Below, piece by piece: positions 16,605-28,751 of a stretch of 64,000 nucleotides of DNA; the stretch's first letter is position 1, and the number at the start of each line of letters is the position of its first letter. The notes under the pieces were generated by a model that made no database searches, was not told the origin of the DNA, and saw nothing but the letters and a program-made list of their open reading frames with translations. The stretch lies in assembly GCA_026387915.1 (NCBI GenBank), contig JAPLKS010000018.1:62001-126000 (forward strand). The letters are read 5' to 3'. The stretch comes from Gemmatimonadota bacterium. GTDB lineage: Bacteria > Gemmatimonadota > Gemmatimonadetes > Gemmatimonadales > Gemmatimonadaceae. Position numbers and translations under genes: made by a program.

Positions 16605-17477
16605 ATGCCTTCCCTGTTGCGCAGTCTTTGGGCGTGGATGGATACCGCCGTCAATCCCGCCGCAATCGAAACGGAGCATCGGATCGACTGGCTTCGCATC
16701 ATCCCCTTCGCGCTGATGCATCTGGCGTGCGTGGCGGTCATCTGGGTGGGATGGAGTCCTGCGGCGGTTGCGACCGCCATCGGCCTGTATCTCGTGCGGA
16801 TGTTCGCGATCACGGGCTTTTATCACCGCTACTTTTCGCATCGCACGTTTCAAACCTCACGCGCTGCGCAGTTCGTCTTCGCGGTCATCGGGGCGAGTGC
16901 CACGCAGCGAGGACCCCTGTGGTGGGCCGCTCATCATCGCAACCATCACCGATTTGCGGACACGGCGCAGGACGTGCATTCGCCGCGAGAGCACGGGTTC
17001 TGGTGGGCGCATGTGGGCTGGATCACGTCGCCAGTCAACTTTCCAACCGACTTTGAGCAAGTGCGTGATCTGGCGCGCTATCCGGAATTAAAATTTCTCG
17101 ATCGCTACGACCTGTTCGCGCCCGCCGCGTTGGCGCTGACGCTGTGGCTGATCGGTGGCGCGCAGCTGTTTGTCTGGGGGTTTCTCATCAGTACGGTCGT
17201 GCTGTTCCACGGAACCTGCGTCATCAATTCATTAGCGCATACGATGGGGACCCGCCGCTACAACACGGCCGATGATAGTCGTAACAGTTTCGTGCTCGCG
17301 CTGGTCACACTCGGGGAAGGGTGGCATAACAACCACCACCGCTATCCAGGGGCCACGCGCCAAGGGTTCTTCTGGTGGGAACTCGATGTCACGTATTACG
17401 GACTTCGGCTGCTCGAGCAGCTCGGCATCATTCATAGCCTGCACCCGGTGCCCGCCCGGGTGCTCGCGGAGGTTTGA
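16605..17477 (+). CDS. Membrane acyl desaturase (delta-9-type fatty acid desaturase)
   Basis: 290 aa. It is an integral-membrane di-iron desaturase of the stearoyl-CoA/DesC class that inserts a double bond in acyl chains. The three histidine boxes are intact: HRYFSH (about 74-79), HHRNHH (about 109-114) and HNNHH (about 245-249). Hydrophobic stretches near 30-65, 165-200 and 205-225 fit the usual four-helix topology. It heads a five-gene operon; its stop overlaps the next ATG (TGATG). The 200 bp upstream holds no other gene and probably the promoter, but no confident box is visible. It probably supplies the unsaturated acyl substrate for the methyltransferases encoded downstream. Confidence 0.92.
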   Translation: MPSLLRSLWAWMDTAVNPAAIETEHRIDWLRIIPFALMHLACVAVIWVGWSPAAVATAIGLYLVRMFAITGFYHRYFSHRTFQTSRAAQFVFAVIGASATQRGPLWWAAHHRNHHRFADTAQDVHSPREHGFWWAHVGWITSPVNFPTDFEQVRDLARYPELKFLDRYDLFAPAALALTLWLIGGAQLFVWGFLISTVVLFHGTCVINSLAHTMGTRRYNTADDSRNSFVLALVTLGEGWHNNHHRYPGATRQGFFWWELDVTYYGLRLLEQLGIIHSLHPVPARVLAEV

Positions 17478-18715
17478 TGCGCATCGCAATTGTTGGGAGT
17501 GGGGTGAGCGGACTAGTGGCGGCTCATGCGTTGCACCCAGCACACGAGATCACGGTGTTTGAGGCGGATCAGCGCGTGGGCGGACATGTCCATACGTGGA
17601 CGATCGAGACGCCGGCGGGACCCGTCGCCGTGGATTCTGGCTTCATCGTCTTCAACGAAACGAACTATCCGCACTTTACGAAACTGATCCGGTCGCTTGG
17701 TGTGGCGTCGCAGCCCACCGACATGAGTTTCAGCGTTCGCAACGATCGCACGGGACTCGAATACAATCCCCACAGTGCTCGCACGTTGTTCGCGCAGCCC
17801 ACGAACGCGTTGCGTCCTGCCTTCTGGCGAATGTTGGGGGACGTCGTGCGCTTCAATCGCGAGTCGGTGCTCGCCTTGCGGGCGGGGCTTGGCAATGTGA
17901 CGCTTGGGGAATTGCTCGAACAGGGCCACTATCATCAGCAGTTTCGTGAGAACTACCTGCAGCCGCTCGGTTCGGCGCTCTGGTCAGTGCCGCGCACCGA
18001 AGTCCTCGACATGCCGGCCGAATTCTTCATTCGGTTCTTTGAGAACCACGGCATGCTCTCCGTGCGCACGCAACCCAAGTGGCGGGTCATCGTGGGCGGA
18101 TCGAATCAGTATGTGCGCGCACTGATTCGGCCGTTTGAACACCGCATTCGGCTCGGAACTCCCGTGCGGACGGTGTCGCGCGTCGCAGGCGCCGTGCTCG
18201 TGAATGGCGAGTCCTTTGACCGCGTCGTGTTCGCATGCCATAGCGATCAAGCGCTTCGTCTCCTCGCCGACCCTACACCGGACGAACAGGCGGTGCTCGG
18301 GGCGTTACCGTATCAGGAGAACACGATCGTGCTCCATACCGACACCGCAGTGTTGCCGCGCCGACGGGCGGCATGGGGTGCCTGGAATTATCACGTCACG
18401 CCGGAAGCAGGCGCGCGCGCGTCGCTCACGTACAACATGAATATTCTGCAGTCGCTCCGCACCACAGAGACGTATTGCGTCACGTTGAATGGGACGGAGT
18501 CCATTGCTCCGAGCCGTGTGCTCGGCCGAGTGGTGTATCACCACCCGCGCTACACGCTTGCAGGCTTTGCCGCGCAGGCTCGCCGCAGCGAGATCAGCGG
18601 CGTCGGGGGCACCCACTTTTGTGGCGCGTACTGGGGGAATGGCTTTCACGAAGACGGTGTGGCCAGCGCGTTGGCTGTCGTCAACGAGATCGGCTGCGGA
18701 CAGCGCACCACGTGA
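17477..18715 (+). CDS. FAD-dependent amine-oxidase-fold oxidoreductase (UfaD-like candidate)
   Basis: 412 aa. The dinucleotide-binding motif [16 protein letters not shown] is at the N-terminus, followed by the second FAD segment [14 protein letters not shown]. The C-terminal FAD motif [20 protein letters not shown] is also present. The protein matches the flavin 'amine oxidase' group encoded beside DUF1365 and cyclopropane-synthase genes in many bacteria. One such protein (UfaD of Rhodobacter) desaturates a methylated acyl chain in furan fatty acid synthesis. Whether this one does the same is inference from family and context. The ATG at 17477 overlaps the desaturase stop, with GGAGG at 17468-17472. 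It overlaps the DUF1365 gene by GTGA. Confidence 0.88.
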   Translation: MRIAIVGSGVSGLVAAHALHPAHEITVFEADQRVGGHVHTWTIETPAGPVAVDSGFIVFNETNYPHFTKLIRSLGVASQPTDMSFSVRNDRTGLEYNPHSARTLFAQPTNALRPAFWRMLGDVVRFNRESVLALRAGLGNVTLGELLEQGHYHQQFRENYLQPLGSALWSVPRTEVLDMPAEFFIRFFENHGMLSVRTQPKWRVIVGGSNQYVRALIRPFEHRIRLGTPVRTVSRVAGAVLVNGESFDRVVFACHSDQALRLLADPTPDEQAVLGALPYQENTIVLHTDTAVLPRRRAAWGAWNYHVTPEAGARASLTYNMNILQSLRTTETYCVTLNGTESIAPSRVLGRVVYHHPRYTLAGFAAQARRSEISGVGGTHFCGAYWGNGFHEDGVASALAVVNEIGCGQRTT

Positions 18716-19485
18716 ACAGTGCGCTGTACCGAGGCGTGGTGCGCCATCGCCGGCGTGCACCGGTGACACACGCACTGCGGGTGCCGGTCTTCATGCTGTA
18801 TGTGGACCTCTCCGAGCTGCGCACGATCTTCGCCGGACGGTGGTTCTGGTCGTCGCGTCGCGTCGCGCCCGCCTGGTTCCGGCGTGCGGACTACCTCGGC
18901 GATCCAGCAGTTCCGCTCGATACGGCCGTGCGTGATCTCGTTGAAGCGCGCGTCGGCCGCCGTCCCCTCGGCGCCATTCGCCTGCTCACGCATCTTCGCT
19001 ACTGGGGGTTCGTCATGAATCCCGTGAGTTTCTACTACTGCTTTGATGCCAGCGGAGCGGTGGAAGCCATTGTGGCGGAAATTACGAATACGCCGTGGAA
19101 CGAACGGTTTTCTTATGTCCTGCAACGCGAGCACGCCGAACACATTTCGCCGCGTGGCGTGCAACGATACCGCTTTCCCAAGCAGTTCCATGTGTCGCCG
19201 TTTTTCCCGATGGAGTTGGAGTACGTGTGGCAGTTTTCGCCGCCGGATGAACGGCTAGCGGTGCATATGCAGAATCTCTCCCGCCGCGATGCGCTCTTTG
19301 ATGCCACGCTGTCGTTGCGACGCGAACCCATTACCGGCGTGACGTTGGCGCGTGCCCTCCTGCTCTATCCGTTAATGACCGTCCGCGTTGCCGTTGGCAT
19401 TTACTGGAACGCGTTCCGATTGTGGCTTCGTCGTGTCCCGTACTATCCCCACCCTAACAGCTCACAGACTCATGTTCTGGATTGA
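18712..19485 (+). CDS. DUF1365 family protein
   Basis: 257 aa. The GTG at 18712 is set by the GTGA overlap with the FAD oxidoreductase and gives the family's usual start ([20 protein letters not shown]). Family landmarks are [62 protein letters not shown] and the C-terminal [20 protein letters not shown], which may be a membrane-associated helix. Biochemical function is not established; the gene almost always travels with cyclopropane fatty acid synthase homologues. It overlaps the next start by 14 nt. Confidence 0.9.
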   Translation: MNSALYRGVVRHRRRAPVTHALRVPVFMLYVDLSELRTIFAGRWFWSSRRVAPAWFRRADYLGDPAVPLDTAVRDLVEARVGRRPLGAIRLLTHLRYWGFVMNPVSFYYCFDASGAVEAIVAEITNTPWNERFSYVLQREHAEHISPRGVQRYRFPKQFHVSPFFPMELEYVWQFSPPDERLAVHMQNLSRRDALFDATLSLRREPITGVTLARALLLYPLMTVRVAVGIYWNAFRLWLRRVPYYPHPNSSQTHVLD

Positions 19486-20680
19486 TCGCATCGCTCATCG
19501 CGTGGTTGACCGCCTGTTTGACTCTCTGGCGAACGGTGCCCTGATTGTCCGTGACGGTGATCGCGAGAGTCGCTATGGAGACACGCTCGCGCCCGCCGTC
19601 ACACTGACCGTGCACGATCGGCGCTTTTATGGATCGTTGGCATTTGGTGGCAGCCTCGGGGCGAGCGAAGCGTACATGGATGGGTGGTGGAGTACCGATG
19701 ACCTCACCGGTGTGGTGCGCCTTGTGGCGCGCCACCGCGACCTGATGGCCAATATGGAGTCCGGGGCGAATTGGCTGGTAGGACCGATGCGGCGTGTCGC
19801 GCATTTTCTGAATCGAAATTCCAGAGGCGGTAGCCGACGCAACATCGCCGCGCATTATGACCTCAGCAATGAGTTCTTTTCGCTGATGCTCGACGACACG
19901 ATGGCCTATTCCTGTGGTGTGTTCGAACATCCCGAGGCCACGTTGCGCGAGGCCTCCATTGCGAAGTTCGATCGCATGATTGCGCTCCTCGACGTGCGTT
20001 CGGAGCACCACGTGCTCGAGATTGGCACCGGCTGGGGTGGCTTTGCCGTGTACCTGGCGCAAACGGTCGGGTGCCGAGTGACCACGACGACCATCTCCCG
20101 CGAGCAGTTGGAACTCGCCACGAAGCGCGTCTTCGACGCTGGACTCTCTGACCGCATTGCAGTGGTATTGAAAGACTATCGCGATCTCGACGGTACCTTT
20201 GATCGCGTGGTTTCCATCGAGATGATCGAAGCCGTGGGCCATGAGTACTATCGAACGTTCTTTGAACGGTGTGCCGCATTGCTCACGCCAGACGGCAAGT
20301 TGGCCTTACAGTCTATTACCGTTGAGGACCGTCGGTATGACGCGCAGCGGCAGTCCGTGGATTTCATTAAGAAGCACATCTTTCCAGGCAGCAACATCCC
20401 CTCCGTCGCCGTGCTGCTCGGGGCCTGCGCCAACACCGACCTGCGCTTGACCCACGCGAACGAAATCGGACTCCACTACGCGGATACGCTACGAGCGTGG
20501 CGCGAGCGGATATTCGCGAGCGCCGATCAGGTGCGTGCGTTGGGCTTTGACGACCGATTTATGCGGATGTGGGAATTCTATCTCTGCTACACCGAGGGCG
20601 GATTTCTTGAGAGTGCCATCGGTGACGTGCAGCTGGCGTTTGCAAAGCCAGCGGCTATTGCGGGCGCGGCACGCCGATGA
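19472..20680 (+). CDS. Cyclopropane-fatty-acyl-phospholipid synthase family methyltransferase
   Basis: 402 aa. It transfers a methyl or methylene carbon from SAM to the double bond of phospholipid acyl chains. An N-terminal lipid-binding region (1-120) is followed by the family motif [15 protein letters not shown] (128-142) and AYSCGVF. The SAM-binding loop [10 protein letters not shown] is at 181-190, followed by [15 protein letters not shown] and [15 protein letters not shown]. These are the Cfa hallmarks, so cyclopropanation is plausible, but mid-chain methylation is also possible in this family. The ATG at 19472 lies inside the DUF1365 gene; an upstream open frame is the shadow of that gene. 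The 3' end overlaps the next gene by ATGA. Confidence 0.9.
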   Translation: MFWIDRIAHRVVDRLFDSLANGALIVRDGDRESRYGDTLAPAVTLTVHDRRFYGSLAFGGSLGASEAYMDGWWSTDDLTGVVRLVARHRDLMANMESGANWLVGPMRRVAHFLNRNSRGGSRRNIAAHYDLSNEFFSLMLDDTMAYSCGVFEHPEATLREASIAKFDRMIALLDVRSEHHVLEIGTGWGGFAVYLAQTVGCRVTTTTISREQLELATKRVFDAGLSDRIAVVLKDYRDLDGTFDRVVSIEMIEAVGHEYYRTFFERCAALLTPDGKLALQSITVEDRRYDAQRQSVDFIKKHIFPGSNIPSVAVLLGACANTDLRLTHANEIGLHYADTLRAWRERIFASADQVRALGFDDRFMRMWEFYLCYTEGGFLESAIGDVQLAFAKPAAIAGAARR

Positions 20681-21687
20681 TCAGTACCATTGGAGCCGCC
20701 CTCGCGGAGAGCGGCTACATTCCCACCGCGCTCGAGCGGCGTGCGATTCGCGCGATCTGTGCCGAACGCTTACGCGACGCCGTAGCGGGGGCGTCGCTTG
20801 AGGAGTTTATTGGCACGCTGCATCCCGCGCCGATCGCGCCGGTGCCGCAAGCCGCGAACGCGCAACACTACGAAGTGCCCGCCGCGCTTTTTGAGCTGGC
20901 GCTTGGCCGTCAGCTCAAGTACTCGAGCGGCTATTGGCCGCACGGCGTCGACAATTTGGATGCTGCGGAGACGGCGATGCTCGCTCGCACGTGTGAGCAT
21001 GCGGGTCTCGTCGATGGTCAAGATGTACTGGAACTTGGTTGTGGGTGGGGATCCTTGTCGCTGTACATGGCACAGCGCTATCCCGCGTCACGCATTACCG
21101 TCGTGTCGAACTCTCACTCGCAACGCGCGCATATTGAAAGCCGAGGGTTCAACAACGTGCGTGTCGTGACAGCGGATATGAATGCGTTTGCGCCGTCGGA
21201 GACATTCGACCGCGTGGTGAGTGTCGAGATGTTTGAACATATGCGGAACTGGCCGGAATTACTGGCGCGCGTCGCGTCGTGGCTTCGCGATGATGGTCGG
21301 GTGTTTCTTCATGTGTTCGCGCACCGCCAACATGCGTATGCCTTTGAGACAGATGGGCGCAACGATTGGATGGCGCGACACTTCTTTACGGGTGGCATCA
21401 TGCCGTCGTGGGACCTGCTGCCGCGGCTCGATTCCAGTTTACAGGTTGAAGACCGCTGGTGGTTCGACGGTACGCATTACGAGAAGACCGCCGCGGCATG
21501 GCGGGAAAACCTTGCGCGGCGACGCGCGGAGGTGATGCCCGTGCTGCGCGCCCACTACGGCTCCGATGCTCGGCAGTGGTACCACCGGTGGCGGCTATTC
21601 TTTCTCGCGTGCGAGGAGCTGTTCGGCTACGCCGACGGTACGGAGTGGGGCGTGGCGCATTATCGGTTACGCAAGCGCATCACATAA
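20677..21687 (+). CDS. Second Cfa-like SAM-dependent methyltransferase
   Basis: 336 aa. It is a shorter and more divergent relative of the preceding protein. It has QHYEVPAALFELALGRQLKYSSGYW (residues 63-87), the SAM loop VLELGCGWGSLSLY (117-130), VVSVEMFEHMRNW and the substrate-region HFFTGGIMPSWDLLPR. The C-terminal EDRWWFDGTHYEKTAAAWREN region is typical of a subgroup annotated as SAM-dependent methyltransferases beside Cfa. Its ATG overlaps the previous stop (ATGA), so both methyltransferases are made together. Having two such enzymes in one operon suggests two sequential or alternative acyl modifications. Confidence 0.88.
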   Translation: MISTIGAALAESGYIPTALERRAIRAICAERLRDAVAGASLEEFIGTLHPAPIAPVPQAANAQHYEVPAALFELALGRQLKYSSGYWPHGVDNLDAAETAMLARTCEHAGLVDGQDVLELGCGWGSLSLYMAQRYPASRITVVSNSHSQRAHIESRGFNNVRVVTADMNAFAPSETFDRVVSVEMFEHMRNWPELLARVASWLRDDGRVFLHVFAHRQHAYAFETDGRNDWMARHFFTGGIMPSWDLLPRLDSSLQVEDRWWFDGTHYEKTAAAWRENLARRRAEVMPVLRAHYGSDARQWYHRWRLFFLACEELFGYADGTEWGVAHYRLRKRIT

Positions 21688-21707
21688 CGTGCGCTCAGTC
21701 TGAGCCC

Positions 21708-22697
21708 CTACGGAGCGAGTACCCGCGCGAGAAACGTCGCGATGCCGTGAAACTGGTCCACGTGATCCGGTGCGGTGTTCCCGGCAAAACCAAGAATCTC
21801 AAATCGGCCCAGCTTGCTGTCGCTCAGCAGTTGCGTGCCCATCGGCCCCCACTCGAGCACGGGGGTGCGCTTCAGGCCGAGAGTGCTGAGCAACCAGTCG
21901 GTGCATTCCGTGGTGCTGGCGAAAGTGCCCGGGAAAATCTCCGAGTGGGTGATCACAAACGATTTGCGACCAGCGATCGCGAGTCGCGCAAACGACGCAA
22001 ACGGTGCAAGCCCGGCCGTGTCGAGCACGCCGCCCTCGGCGAGCGGCTTTCCTTCTGGGAGGTAGCTCGCGTGAATGCCGTCGATGAGCAACACGCCATC
22101 TACGCGTGACACGTTCTCGGGACGCCGGAGAATCTCGCGAATGGCACCGTAGCCAGCGCTCCAGCCGCTCAGGACCACGCGACGAACTCGTGGCGCGCCG
22201 GCCACAGTGGCGAGTCGGACGCGTAACGAATCGAGAATTCTTCCATAGAGCAACGAATCGGCCGCAAAGGGGCGCGCGTACACGCCGGAGCCAGCGCCGA
22301 GGTACGTTGCGGCGACGATCACCGGCTGCGCCATCGTTGCTCCGGCGCGCTTGGGTACCCACGTACCGCCCATAAAATGAAGGTCGAGGTCTGCACGCTC
22401 GGCGCCGATGAGCCGTTGCGGAATGAAGACCTCGAGCGGTTTCGGCAACAGGCCGTGGATTTCGAAGCGCACACCGTCGTCGTCGCGCTGCTCGAGTCGT
22501 TCGTGCCGACGCGTCTGTTCCTGCATCGGCGACGGGTTCTGCGCGGCCGGGGCAGGCGTTGCAGTTGGCGCCGGAACGACCACAGCCGCACCCGAGGGCG
22601 CGGCTGTGGTTGGTATGAGCGTGGCACCCGAACCCGGGGGCAGATAGCACGCGATGGTCGCGAGTACGACGACGAAACTCCACGTCCGACCGCGCAT
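21708..22697 (-). CDS. Exported alpha/beta hydrolase-like protein
   Basis: 329 aa. The ATG at 22697 is supported by AAGGAGAG about 6 nt upstream on this strand and by the signal peptide MRGRTWSFVVVLATIACYLP; the Cys in IACYL could make it a lipoprotein. A Pro/Ala-rich linker (about 25-60) precedes the catalytic region. The nucleophile elbow is GWSAGYGA (GxSxG), then GVLLIDGIHASYLPEG and HVDQFHGIATFLARVL near the end could provide the Asp and His. The substrate is unknown. It follows the E1 gene by 17 bp and probably shares its transcript. It is convergent with the lipid operon. Confidence 0.75.
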   Translation of the reverse strand: MRGRTWSFVVVLATIACYLPPGSGATLIPTTAAPSGAAVVVPAPTATPAPAAQNPSPMQEQTRRHERLEQRDDDGVRFEIHGLLPKPLEVFIPQRLIGAERADLDLHFMGGTWVPKRAGATMAQPVIVAATYLGAGSGVYARPFAADSLLYGRILDSLRVRLATVAGAPRVRRVVLSGWSAGYGAIREILRRPENVSRVDGVLLIDGIHASYLPEGKPLAEGGVLDTAGLAPFASFARLAIAGRKSFVITHSEIFPGTFASTTECTDWLLSTLGLKRTPVLEWGPMGTQLLSDSKLGRFEILGFAGNTAPDHVDQFHGIATFLARVLAP

Positions 22698-22714
22698 CGT
22701 CGCTCTCCTTGTGG

Positions 22715-24823
22715 TCAGTAGCCCGCGATCTCCTCGTATGCCGCCACAAAGGTGCTCACCTGCGGCAGAATGGCATCTTCGAGCTGTGGCGCGTAGCCGA
22801 CAAAAGTGTCGGAACTCGCCACGCGCCGCACCGGTGCGTCGAGCCACGCAAAGCACTCGTCGGCAATCGCCGCCGAGATTTCTGCGCCATAGCCCCACGA
22901 GAGCGAATCTTCGTATGCGACAATCACGCGGCTGGTTTTCTTGACGCTCGCGAACACGGTCTCCTTGTCCCACGGGGAGAGCGTGCGCAGGTCAATCACC
23001 TCCACGCTAATGCCACGTTCGGCGACTTCCTTTGCCGCCACGAGCGCACGCTGAACCGTCGCGCCGTACGTGACAACGGTGACGTCCGACCCTTCGTGCA
23101 CGATCTTCGCCTTGCCAAAGGGGATCATGAAGTTCGGGCCGGGATACTGCGATTTGTTATACGTCTGCCGATACAGGTGCTTGTGCTCGAGGAAGATGAC
23201 GGGGTCATCACACCGAATGGCGGTGCGGAGCAATCCGTTGGCGTCGAGTGCGTTGCTCGGGCAGACCACGCGCAGGCCGGGGCAGTGCGTGAACAACGAG
23301 GCGCCCGTCTGCGAGTGGTAAATGGCGCCGCGGATGTAGCCGCCGTACGTCGTGCGCACCACCACCGACGACTTGAACTGATTGTTCGAGCGCCACCGCA
23401 TGGTCGCGAGTTCATCGCGAATCTGCATGTACGCGGTCCAGATGTAGTCAAAGAACTGTACTTCGACCACGGGCTTGAAGCCGCGATGCGCCAAGCCAAT
23501 GGCGCGCCCCAAAATATTGGCCTCGGCGAGCGGCGTGTTGTACACGCGGCTACCGCCGAATTCTTTTTGCAATCCCCACGTCACCTTAAAGACGCCACCC
23601 TTGCCTTTGACTTTGCCGAGGTGCTCTTCGCGGGAGACGTCGGCCACGTCTTCGCCGAAGACGAGGATTTTGGGATCGCGCCGCATTTCGTCCTTCATGC
23701 AGACGTTGAGCATGTCCACCATCGTGGTCGGCTCGCCGGCGAACTGCGGATCGTCCTCGGTGTCGAACTGCTCGCTCGTCGGATCCACGTCCGGCGAGTA
23801 GACGGCGTAGTACACGGTGCTGGCGTCGGGCTGCGGCTGGCTGAGCGCGTCGTCCGTCGCGGCGAGCACTTCGGCGTCTACCGATTCCTGAATTGCGGTG
23901 ATCTCAGCGTCGGTGGCAAAGCCTTCGTCCACCAGCCACTTGGGATAGTTCGTGATGGGATCACGCGCCGCATCGGCATCGCGCTCTGCGGCGGGGCGGT
24001 ACATCACCTCGTCATCAGAGAGCGAGTGGGAGTACGGGCGAATGACCTTGGCGTGTACGAGTGCAGGTCCCTTGCGGTCACGGGCGTATTGCACGGCCTT
24101 CTGCATGACTTCGTAGCTGGCGACAAGGTCGCAGCCGTCCACCGTCTGCACGTACAACCCTGGGAAGTTCTTGACGAGTTCGCTGATGGAACCACCCGCC
24201 GTGTTCACTTCCACCGGCACGGAGATCGCGTAGCCGTTGTCTTCGACGATGTAGACGACGGGCAACTTGAGATTCGACGCGGTGTTGAGCGATTCCCAAA
24301 ACTCGCCTTGACTCGTCGTGCCGTCGCCGGTGGTGCAGAGCACCACGTCGTCGCCCAAGAAGGTCGCATCGCTCACGCCATTCTGCTTCGCGCGCAGCGT
24401 GGCCTCGGCGGCGCCAACGGCCTGCAAGAACTGTGTGCCCGTTGGTGACGACGTGGAGACGATGTTCATCCCCTTGTGTCCCCAGTGGCTTGGCATCTGC
24501 CGACCACCCGAGTTCGGATCAGCGGCGGCACCCACGGCGGAGTAGAGCATTTCGGCCGCCGTCATCCCCAGTTGCAGGCAGAGCGCGCGGTCGCGGTAGT
24601 AGAGATAGTACCAGTCGTAGCCTGGCTTGAGCACCATCCCTGCGGCGGTCAGCACGGCTTCGTGCCCAGCGCCGGAGATCTGGAAGAAGATTTTGTTTTG
24701 GCGCTTGAGCTGGATTTCTTTGTCATCCAGTCGGCGCGACATGAGCATCGTGCGATATGCCGCGACGAGCTGCTCGCGGGAGAGGCCGGCGGTGGCGCGG
24801 CGCGCCTTGCTGGTGGTGGCCAT
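22715..24823 (-). CDS. Thiamine-dependent 2-oxoacid dehydrogenase E1, alpha and beta fused
   Basis: 702 aa. It decarboxylates a 2-oxo acid (branched-chain 2-oxoacid or pyruvate) and passes the acyl group to an E2 lipoyl domain. The alpha half (about 1-330) has [16 protein letters not shown] and the TPP motif [19 protein letters not shown] followed by [13 protein letters not shown]. The phosphorylation-loop-like region [12 protein letters not shown] is also present. The beta half (about 375-702) has the active-site loop [35 protein letters not shown] and [16 protein letters not shown]. Two-subunit E1s are usually separate genes; here one reading frame carries both. E2 and E3 genes are not in the window. 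The ATG at 24823 places the first helix correctly. The TATAAG-type element at 24876-24887 is a likely promoter. Confidence 0.9.
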   Translation of the reverse strand: MATTSKARRATAGLSREQLVAAYRTMLMSRRLDDKEIQLKRQNKIFFQISGAGHEAVLTAAGMVLKPGYDWYYLYYRDRALCLQLGMTAAEMLYSAVGAAADPNSGGRQMPSHWGHKGMNIVSTSSPTGTQFLQAVGAAEATLRAKQNGVSDATFLGDDVVLCTTGDGTTSQGEFWESLNTASNLKLPVVYIVEDNGYAISVPVEVNTAGGSISELVKNFPGLYVQTVDGCDLVASYEVMQKAVQYARDRKGPALVHAKVIRPYSHSLSDDEVMYRPAAERDADAARDPITNYPKWLVDEGFATDAEITAIQESVDAEVLAATDDALSQPQPDASTVYYAVYSPDVDPTSEQFDTEDDPQFAGEPTTMVDMLNVCMKDEMRRDPKILVFGEDVADVSREEHLGKVKGKGGVFKVTWGLQKEFGGSRVYNTPLAEANILGRAIGLAHRGFKPVVEVQFFDYIWTAYMQIRDELATMRWRSNNQFKSSVVVRTTYGGYIRGAIYHSQTGASLFTHCPGLRVVCPSNALDANGLLRTAIRCDDPVIFLEHKHLYRQTYNKSQYPGPNFMIPFGKAKIVHEGSDVTVVTYGATVQRALVAAKEVAERGISVEVIDLRTLSPWDKETVFASVKKTSRVIVAYEDSLSWGYGAEISAAIADECFAWLDAPVRRVASSDTFVGYAPQLEDAILPQVSTFVAAYEEIAGY

Positions 24824-24875
24824 GCGTCTGGAAGGCGAGGGACAAGGAGCCGCGGGAATTCCGCAGCAGGCAATC

Positions 24876-24887
24876 TTATAAAGATAG
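24876..24887. promoter_or_regulatory. Divergent promoter motif (TTATAAAGATAG)
   Basis: This 12-mer is identical to the one at 12017-12028 and again lies between divergent genes: E1 on the minus strand (start 52 nt away) and the membrane protein on the plus strand. On the minus strand it reads CTATCTTTATAAG, which supplies a TATAAG -10-like box. Confidence 0.45.
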
Positions 24888-25030
24888 CCGTGACCAAGGG
24901 AGCGGGGGAGGCACGGCGCGGATGATATTGCCTCCGCGTACCATGCCGGCATTGACCGAAAAACGGTGACGCGACTGGACGCTCGGCCCGCAGTTGGGCA
25001 TCTTGCGCGAACCCCCACCAAGGTGCCCGG

Positions 25031-25564
25031 ATGCGTCCCACGCTCGTCAGCGGTGCCTGTTTTCTTGCCGTGGTACTGCTGGCGTTTGCCCTGAAGGGTG
25101 CGTGGGGTACCGCGGTGACGACGGAAGGGGCGCACTACTCGGTGAGTCTTCGCTCTGTCTTCTTGGCGGGGCCTCCCAAGAAGGGCTGCGACTACCTCCG
25201 CGGCAAAGGGGCGGTGGAGCTCTGCGCCCCCGCCCCTGAGGCGGATCAGGCCTTCTCGGTGCTCTGCGCGGCCTTCCCGCTCCTCGCCAACGCGGCAATC
25301 TTTGCGCTCCTCTCAGGGATTGTGACGGTGCGGTCGCCGTACGGCGCCAAGGGCACAGCCGCCGCCCTCGCTGGGGCGAGCTTTGCGGCCGCTTTCGCCG
25401 GGACGCTCTTTGCCAAGATTTCTATGCCGTACGCCCTCAACGTGCTGCTGGATCCGCCCTTTCACTTTGGCGGTTTTGCCTACACGGCAGCTTGGAGCGC
25501 GGTCGGGTGCCTGCTGTTCGCGGCCGCGCTTTCCACGACGAGCATGATGCTGAGGCACACGTAA
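25031..25564 (+). CDS. Small integral membrane protein of unknown function
   Basis: 177 aa. I do not recognise the family. Hydrophobic segments near residues 5-25, 75-97, 107-127 and 143-168 suggest four transmembrane helices. The loop between helices 1 and 2 holds two cysteines ([18 protein letters not shown]) and would lie outside the cytoplasm, possibly disulphide-bonded. AAGGTG at 25019-25024 supports the ATG at 25031. The gene is divergent from E1 and has no obvious functional partner. Confidence 0.65.
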   Translation: MRPTLVSGACFLAVVLLAFALKGAWGTAVTTEGAHYSVSLRSVFLAGPPKKGCDYLRGKGAVELCAPAPEADQAFSVLCAAFPLLANAAIFALLSGIVTVRSPYGAKGTAAALAGASFAAAFAGTLFAKISMPYALNVLLDPPFHFGGFAYTAAWSAVGCLLFAAALSTTSMMLRHT

Positions 25565-25656
25565 GGGGAGCGGTTAATGGACCTTCCCTTACATCGCGCT
25601 GGCACACTCCCTGACTCCGCCGAGCCGTGAGGTTGGGCAACATTCATCGTTGCTAA

Positions 25657-27150
<1,494 letters not shown>

Positions 27151-27183
27151 CACGGATCGCATCACCGTGCGGTGACGCAAATC

Positions 27184-27226
27184 AAAAGCGCCCGGCAGCC
27201 ATGGTTCGGCTCCCGGGCGCTTTCGT
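27184..27226. terminator. Bidirectional intrinsic terminator
   Basis: AAAGCGCCCGG (27185-27195) pairs with CCGGGCGCTTT (27213-27223). An inner AGCC/GGCT stem is separated from it by one mismatch and closes the loop ATGGTTC. The A-rich left side and T-rich right side make it symmetric, so it can end both the tyrosine phenol-lyase transcript and the che operon. Confidence 0.85.
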
Positions 27227-27239
27227 GTCCCACGCAGGG

Positions 27240-28304
<1,065 letters not shown>

Positions 28305-28751
28305 TTAATGACCACCCAACGTGATGTACAGTCGGGTGTTGACGCGTCCTTCCTCAAGCCCGAGGCTAGCCTCGGCGGCGGGAATTTCCGCGCCCATTTC
28401 CGGAGCGATCTTCGTGGGCGGGCGGAGATGAAACACCCCCACCGCGTTCGTCATGGTGGACAGCAAATTGCCGGTAAGCACATTGGCGAGTTCGCCGAAC
28501 GCGTCACGCTGAAGCTGTTCCGAGGGCTCTTCGATTCCGAGCATATTTTCTGCCACCACGCGCGGGATGCGTTCCGACACGCGCAGTTCAAGTCGGCCCG
28601 TCATGGGGCCAAAAAATCGAACGACCACGCCATCGGTCAGAGGGAGTTCGCGCTGCTCTTCCTCAAGAAAATCGAGAGGAATGAGCAGCGCGAGGTCCTC
28701 AAAAGTCGCTGCTGCTGTCTGATGTAACTGCGCTGGTTTCGTTTGCGTCAT
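28305..28751 (-). CDS. cheX: CheX-like chemotaxis phosphatase
   Basis: 148 aa. CheX proteins dephosphorylate CheY-P. The diagnostic E-x-x-N motif is present in FGELANVLTGNLLS, in a helix-rich core with flanking strands (VVVRFFGPMTGRLELRV and NTRLYITLGG). The ATG at 28751 lies inside cheY, giving a 53-nt overlap; no other ATG, GTG or TTG is available before the conserved part, so the overlap seems real. It is the only phosphatase-type gene in this operon and probably provides signal termination. CheC-like assignment is the main alternative. Confidence 0.8.
   Translation of the reverse strand: MTQTKPAQLHQTAAATFEDLALLIPLDFLEEEQRELPLTDGVVVRFFGPMTGRLELRVSERIPRVVAENMLGIEEPSEQLQRDAFGELANVLTGNLLSTMTNAVGVFHLRPPTKIAPEMGAEIPAAEASLGLEEGRVNTRLYITLGGH

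Noticed and set aside
22709..24448. 579-codon open frame antisense to the fused E1 gene
   Set aside because: Composition is typical of an antisense shadow (Arg/His/Val-rich) and the opposite strand encodes an unmistakable enzyme.
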